Shown in pieces: positions 59,101-64,000 of a stretch of DNA of 64,000 nucleotides. Made by a program: the position numbers and the translations under genes. The notes beneath the pieces were generated by a model that did not search any database, was not told where the DNA came from, and saw nothing but the letters and a program-made list of their open reading frames with translations. Each line of letters begins with the position of its first letter. Position 1 is the first letter of the stretch. Source of the DNA: Liolophura sinensis (Eukaryota > Mollusca > Polyplacophora > Chitonida > Chitonidae); the NCBI RefSeq assembly GCF_032854445.1, contig NC_088306.1, positions 19,935,764-19,999,763 of the forward strand, written 5' to 3'.

Positions 59101-62076
59101 TATCACCATTGGTGTCTCCACAGCAGGCCACCTTATTTCTGGCCTGACTCCTGGTGCCTTGTGCAAACTGTTGTTTAAAGTAACTTTTATGGCCTAAGGA
59201 GATGGAGAAAGATTTTCTTTCATAGTTTTATGTGTTAGGTAGCATTATGTACTACATATTAAGAAATAAAAAACAAAGGTTTCATGAATCCTTTAAGCAT
59301 TGGAATCAGACAAAGGCTGTATGTGGTATGAATCATTTATGATTTAGTACTTGTCAGTGCAAATTTTTGAGCATGTGTGTATATTATTTGAGCATGTGTG
59401 GATATTATTTGAGCATGTGTGGATATTATTTGAGCATGTGTGTATGTTATTTAAGAAGATATATCAACGGCCGATTCCACAAAGCCATTTCTGAATTAAG
59501 TCAATATTTAAAACGTCTTCACAATGCTTTATAGTTTTGGGCACGGAAAGTTGAAATCGGGAATATTTGTCTTAAGATTATATTGATGAGGTGGACAATA
59601 TTTTGATGTTTAAGCCAAAAATAAGGCCTAAGATCGTATTTCAAATATTTACGTACATCAAAAACGTAAAATGTAAGAAAAAGAATTATTTCGTGATCCT
59701 GGTTTTTATATACTGTTAGACCTGTATTGATTGGACAGGGTAAATCTGAGGTGTCCAGAGAGGTATAAACAGACTGCAAGCCTTTGTACCTGACAGATTA
59801 TCTCATCCATCACACTTAGGTGTAATGGAGATGTCCAGTGAACTAGGCTTTACCTAAAAATCATCATCATGCTTTCAATTCATCTTCATTTTTTCTTGAT
59901 GAGCAATTTGATGTAAAACAAATGTTTTTTTGTGTCTGTCGTGTTGATTACCAGCTGACACTTCCAATACCTGTGAGGACTGGAGGCAGCAGTTACCTGG
60001 CCTCACCTGAGGAGGATTAGCTCCTCTGTGTGGGTACGGCTTGTGGCCTGTCACACCTGGAGATGAGAGTACACATGGTTACTGACAGCTTAATGACTTT
60101 CTTCTCCTTACCTTTGAAAGCTTGCTACAGGCTCAGGCTATTCCCTCTAATTGTTTTGATTTTATGTCGCACACTAAGGTAATGACCTAGGCTGTCTGCC
60201 TATTTTCTGCTCTGAGATCAGATTTGTGATGTCATGATGATTTCATGCCCTTGTTTTTAGTGGCATCTAGAAATTGTAGTTTCATCTAGAAAATCTGAAC
60301 GTTTCAGGATTTCACACTTGGATTTCACACCATACCAGTGCTACTCTTGGTTTAAATCTTACCAGTGCGGTTGCAGTGAGTTCAAGTCCAGCTTGTACTG
60401 GCTTCCTCTCGGTCATATGTGGGAAGGTCTGCCAGTAACCTGCGAATGGTCGTGGGTTTCTCTCAGGCTCTGCCTGGTTTCCTCCCTGCCCACTATAATG
60501 CTGTCTGCCGTCGTATAAGTGAAATATTCTTGAGTACGGCTTAAAACATCAAGCAAAAAAATATATAAATACAACTTTCAAAAAAGATTATGATTATGAT
60601 TATTATTATTATTATTATTATTATTATCATCAGTATTAAGACCCTAAATAAATCATTGCCAAATCATAAGGTTTTAATATAACTGTGATTGACGATTAGA
60701 ATGATTACATGTGAAGTACATCTAGTCATAAAGTGTTCTATTTTGTGTGGGGAATTTGTGATGGAAAGGTTTCAGTGTTAACACGTACAGTTATATTGTA
60801 GTTTAAATGGTAGCATTAGCCCTTTCTAGATCACTGCCACAAGATGTTCTTACACTTTCCAACATTACTGCTCACATTATAACGCAAAAAATTGAGTCAT
60901 ATACTAGCTTCTTTTGTTTGTGTACATTTAAAGATGATTGCTCTTTTGCTAGAATTACTAGAGCTAAAGTTCCTCTAATTTTTCAAACTTTTCGCATATG
61001 AAAAAACCAGTTCCAGTGCGATGTATGCACCTTTTTAATTTGAATTAGGGGACAAAACATCATTGGTTCAGTTGGTCACGGAGGGGTTCACAAAAAGTAT
61101 AATTTTATCAGTCAAAACAGAATTAAGCCTTCAGGATATTTTTGAATAAACACCATGTATCTAATTTTGAGTATAGCCAGGAAACACTTGGTGTCCTTGA
61201 CACTGACAAAGTTCATCTTATCACATCTCAGCTCAATAACCAAAGTTCTCATCATTACAGTAGGTCAACTCAAATTTTGTCCATGACAGAGCTGCTCATA
61301 TTCTACTAGAAAAATGTAAGTTTCAGCACCAGAAGTAAATGCTTTATGGCATTTATTTGCCTTTAAAAAAGTACCTTTCAGAGCCCAACTCATCTCATCA
61401 TAACCATTATAACTACTAAGGGGGCCTTTTATGTCAGGCATTTGATACCGAGCTGTTGCTGGAAACAGGGATATTATTAGAAGTGGCCTTAGCTGTGCAT
61501 CACTGCCGGGTATTTGAGGCCAACCTGTTCCTGGAAACATTGATATTATTACAAGTGGCCTCATATGTGCATCACTGCTGGGTATTTGAGACCATGCTGT
61601 CCCTAGAAACAAATATATTATTGCATGTGGTCTTATCTGTCCATCACTGCCAGGCATTTGAGACCAAGCTGTCACTGGAAACAGGGATGTTATTTCAAGT
61701 GGCCTCATCTGTGCATCACTGCTGGGTATTTGAGGCCATGCAGTCCCTGGAAACAGGGATATTATTATGTGTGGCCTTATCTATGCATCAGTGCTGGGCA
61801 TTTGAGGCCACACTGTACCTGGAAACAGAGACGTTATTACACGTGGCCTTAACTGTGCATCAGTACCAGAGCTGAATCATGTCCGGCCCCGAATTTTTAT
61901 CTTCCACTTCACACTTTGATGTTCACAGCCAGCTCAGGGAGATTGTGATGGAGGGGAATCAAGTCCCGGCCTTACCCTGGAGCATCCTCAAGCTGAGGCG
62001 GCTTCGTGCAGTCAACGTCCGTAACAATTTCATGCACCCGCTGTTTTGGAAGGATTACACGAAGGACTTCCCCCAG
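50139..62076 (+). CDS. Leucine-rich repeat protein (LRRC63-like), 5' nine exons
   Basis: Nine exons join in phase to 541 codons: 50139-50168, 51943-52675, 54014-54236, 54664-54752, 55406-55485, 56155-56238, 56533-56684, 57050-57133 and 61929-62076. Exon 9 ends at a donor (CCCCAG/GTGAGG), so the 3' end lies outside. The start MAASSVNKSG is in AAAATGG context. Residues to about 390 are a low-complexity, basic and Pro/Ser-rich region with one conserved-looking block (EFTLESFLIDLPEIQ). From exon 5 on come leucine-rich repeats of about 23 residues, such as LTYLNLSFNDFTNLPEEV, LEVLKFRNNPISLLPRGI, LEHLNIAFNKLTSLPCGM and LREIVMEGNQVPALPWSI. The class is the intracellular SDS22/Ras-suppressor type, with no signal peptide or membrane segment. 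A protein-interaction role is likely. The order of an N-terminal unstructured region, EVAILDSLVSGG, then LRRs suggests an LRRC63 orthologue, from memory and not confirmed. Confidence 0.82.
52735..52870 (-). mobile_element. Degenerate SINE relative (family C)
   Basis: ATAATGCCGTGCTCAAGCAT, GGGTGGAAAACACTGGAGTG, AAACCATCGACCTTTGGCAC and CTTTCCCACTTG. Same order as 6055-6190. Just inside intron 2 of the LRR gene, about 60 bp past the exon 2 donor. Confidence 0.6.
53660..53800 (+). mobile_element. SINE-A copy, 5' truncated
   Basis: From GCAACCTGCAGATGGTCGTG to TTGTGTACGTCGTAAAACAC and AAATAAAT. In intron 2 of the LRR gene. Confidence 0.85.
54250..54585 (+). mobile_element. SINE with B-type tail (family E)
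   Basis: Body GTCATACCAAAGACTTTACA, TGCCTCGCTTGGCACTCAGC and GGTGTCATGATACTTCAGTG match 16040-16335 in reverse. The tail is CGACTGAAAAATTGTTAAGT then ATGGCGTAAAACCC with an (ATAC)n end. It begins only about 13 bp after the exon 3 donor of the LRR gene. Confidence 0.75.
56785..56905 (-). mobile_element. SINE-A copy, highly decayed
   Basis: TTTATTTATTTAACTGCAGT, AAGAGTATTTCACCTGTACG and GCCAGCTTTATGGTGTG. In intron 7 of the LRR gene. Confidence 0.6.
59365..59455. repeat. 22-bp tandem repeat
   Basis: Four units of TATTATTTGAGCATGTGTGG type. Confidence 0.9.
60365..60562 (+). mobile_element. SINE-A copy, 5' truncated
   Basis: GCGGTTGCAGTGAGTTCAAG with TCCAGCTTGTACTGG, the conserved mid segment and tail TTGAGTACGGCTTAAAACAT. 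Confidence 0.87.
60595..60628. repeat. (ATT)n microsatellite
   Basis: About ten ATT units preceded by GATTAT repeats. Confidence 0.93.
61455..61860. repeat. 72-bp tandem array just before LRR exon 9
   Basis: Five and a half units of 72 bp, each starting near CTGGAAACAGGGATATTATT and including GTGCATCACTGCTGGGTATT. 72 is a multiple of three, so open frames of 139 codons (plus) and 147 codons (minus) run through it. Neither has splice or domain support. The array ends about 70 bp before the exon 9 acceptor. Confidence 0.92.
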
Positions 62077-63060
62077 GTGAGGCGGAGGTTGCCATGCCGA
62101 CTACGTCCTTACCTGCCTGTTTGCTGTGGTTTTCATATTCCTCTGCTAACTGATGCTATTATCAACCTAAGGGCATTCAGATCTCAGCAACATTTTATTT
62201 TTGATCTCAGTTAATGCTCACCTGGTCTTTTATATGTGTCTGTGTGGTTTTGGTTTTTTTTGTCTTATGTCATATGTAAAGTGCTGTTTTTGTATAATAT
62301 ATTTGTTTAATTTTTTTTCTTTCGACATGTAAAGTTCTATGTTTTATATAATATATGTGTTTATTTTTTTATCTCTTTTTTTTTCTTTGTCTTTGGATCT
62401 ATATTTGCAACAAATTATTTGATATTTTATGGATATAAATTCAGTGTACACAGGGTTTAATATCAGCCTTTACAGCCTTCGTTAACTAATAATTTTACAC
62501 TGGGTGATAATAAAATTTTGTACAAAATTTGCCCATCTTATTTACTTATTATCTATAAATATGTTGTCCTACTATATCAAGTGACCTATCAATGCACAAT
62601 TTGTTGACATTAATTTACTGACCTTCTGTGTTACCCATGTTCCAGAGGCAAAAATGGCATCTCTTTCCTTCCAGAAGTTCACAAACATTCAGCTCTTTCA
62701 TCCTCTGTACTCTGAAAAACCTTTTGGGAAACTTTTTTCAGATGCCCATTTACAGTAAATGTGATCCAGCAATAGTTGCCTACATCTTTGACAGGTTCTC
62801 CAGCCATAAGTCAGAAGGTTTGTCAGCAAGCTGCGGATGGTCATGGGTTTCCCACGGGCTCTGCCCGGTTTCCTACCCCCATATTGCTGGCCGCCGGAAT
62901 ATAAGTAAAATATTCTTCAGTATGGCGTTAAACACCAATCAAATAAATAAATAAATCTTTGACAGGTCACATGATACAATAAGACCAAGAAGACTGTTTT
63001 ACCTTTAGCGATGCAAAGGTTTGATCTCGGAACTTCCCTGCTGTCTTTCATGATTTATTG
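62077..63060 (+). other. Start of LRR intron 9
   Basis: T-rich intron sequence with one SINE-A (62796-62956). No further exon of the LRR gene was recognised before the window end. Confidence 0.55.
62796..62956 (+). mobile_element. SINE-A copy, 5' truncated
   Basis: AGCTGCGGATGGTCATGGGT, the CTCTGCCCGGTTTCC segment, TTCAGTATGGCGTTAAACAC and (AATA)n. Confidence 0.87.
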
Positions 63061-64000
63061 TGTGGTTTACATGTATGTGTCGTATGATTAAAACTGTCTT
63101 GTGGAGTTCTGATAACCTTGTGATTTAATTTCTAACAATGTGGTATGGTTTATATGGGACTGTCTTGTGTGGTTCAGATAATCTTGTGAGTTTCTGACTG
63201 TGTTGTGTGGTTTATATGGGACTGTCTTGTGTGGTTCAGGTAACCTTGTGAGTTTCTGACCATGTTATGTGGTTTATGTGGGACTGTATTGTGTGGTTCA
63301 GATAATCTTGTGAGTTTCTGACTGTGTTGTGTGGTTTATATGGGACTGTATTGTGTGGTTCAGGTAACCTTGTGAGTTTCTGACCATGTTATGTGGTTTA
63401 TATGGGACTGTATTGTGTGGTTCAGATAATCTTGTGAGTTTCTGACTGTGTTGTGTGGTTTATATGGGACTGTATTGTGTGGTTCAGGTAACCTTGTGAG
63501 TTTCTGACCATGTTATGTGGTTTATGTGGGACTGTATTGTGTGGTTCAGATAGCCTTGTGTGTTTCTGACTGTGTTGTGTGGTTTATATTGGACTGTATT
63601 GTGTGGTTCAGATAGCCTTGTGAGTTTCTGACCATGTTATGTGGTTTATGTGGGACTGTATTGTGTGGTTCAGATAACCTTGTGAGTTTCTGACCATGTT
63701 ATGTGGTTTATGTGGGACTGTATTGTGTGGTTCAGATAATCTTGTGAGTTTCTGACCATGTTATGTGGTTTATGTGGGACTGTATTGTGTGATTCAGATA
63801 GCCTTGTGTGTTTCTGACTGTGTTGTGTGGTTTATATTGGATTGTCTTGTGTGGTTCAGGTAACCTTGTGAGTTTCTGACTGTGTTGTGTGGTTTATATT
63901 GGACTGTCTTTTGTGGTTCAGATAGCCTTGTGAGGTTCTGACTGTGTTGTGTGGTTTATATTGGACTGTCTTGTGTGGTTCAGATAGCCTTGTGTGTTTC
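63060..64000. repeat. 62-bp tandem array running off the window
   Basis: About 15 units with a 62-bp period (for example 63207 and 63269), near GTGGTTTATATGGGACTGTC plus TTGTGTGGTTCAGATAATCT and TGTGAGTTTCTGAC. Two subtypes, CTGTGTTGTGTGG and CATGTTATGTGG, often alternate, giving a 124-bp dimer period. The right end is not in the window. Confidence 0.95.

Larger units (their letters stand above)
57134..61928 (+). other. Intron 8 of the LRR gene
   Basis: A 4.8-kb intron. Recognisable contents: a 22-bp repeat at 59365-59450, a SINE-A at 60365-60562, (ATT)n at 60595-60628 and the 72-bp array at 61455-61860. The reading phase and LRR spacing are continuous between exons 8 and 9, so no exon seems to be missing. 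Confidence 0.7.

Noticed and set aside
61265-61875. Open frames of 139 and 147 codons on opposite strands
   Set aside because: Generated by a 72-bp repeat. The translation does not match LRRs or any family I recognise, and splice signals are lacking.

Overview
The window is metazoan nuclear DNA. Genes are split by GT-AG introns, intergenic and intronic space is packed with tRNA-derived SINEs and minisatellites, and there are no bacterial operons, rRNA or CRISPR arrays. The SINE repertoire (heads with A/B boxes, a shared 3' tail, AATA-type or CACTCA-type ends) resembles that of lophotrochozoans such as molluscs and brachiopods. I cannot name the species. Base composition is AT-rich outside coding exons.

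Layout. 1-1750: intergenic, degenerate repeats. 1751-3770: a plus-strand gene for a secreted ADP-ribosyltransferase-fold protein, with an inferred 5' UTR exon and all coding sequence in one exon. 3770-9890: intergenic SINE-rich DNA. 9891-18424: a four-exon minus-strand gene for an NAD(P)-binding, BLVRB/NmrA-like protein. 21603-22343: a weakly supported two-exon plus-strand gene for a small secreted protein. 24341-32665: a complete seven-exon minus-strand agmatinase gene (355 aa). 36151-46384: a second agmatinase in the same orientation; its exons 1, 4, 5, 6 and 7 are readable, exon 2 is not visible, and exon 3 survives only as its 3' part, multiplied about 20 times in a 107-bp tandem array that runs into a 200-N gap. 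50139-62076 and beyond: the first nine exons (541 codons) of a plus-strand leucine-rich-repeat protein whose 3' end lies outside the window. Its start faces away from agmatinase copy 2.

Exon structures were built by hand. Splice sites follow the GT-AG rule and phases are consistent across every joined exon of the four main genes. The two agmatinases have identical lengths for exons 4, 5 and 6 (201, 145, 95 bp) and conserved metal-ligand motifs, so they are tandem duplicates. The ART, the oxidoreductase and the LRR protein share no evident pathway with them.

The striking feature is the density of tandem arrays around the agmatinase pair: 62-bp units in intron 1 of copy 1, 44-bp units between the genes, 24-bp units in intron 6 of copy 2, 107-bp exon-derived units at exon 3 of copy 2, 35-bp units beyond the gap and 43-bp units upstream. 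The 62-bp units each carry a splice-donor-like motif in gene orientation, and the 107-bp units each carry the GGDH metal-binding motif plus a donor. These are the strongest candidates for something not previously described.
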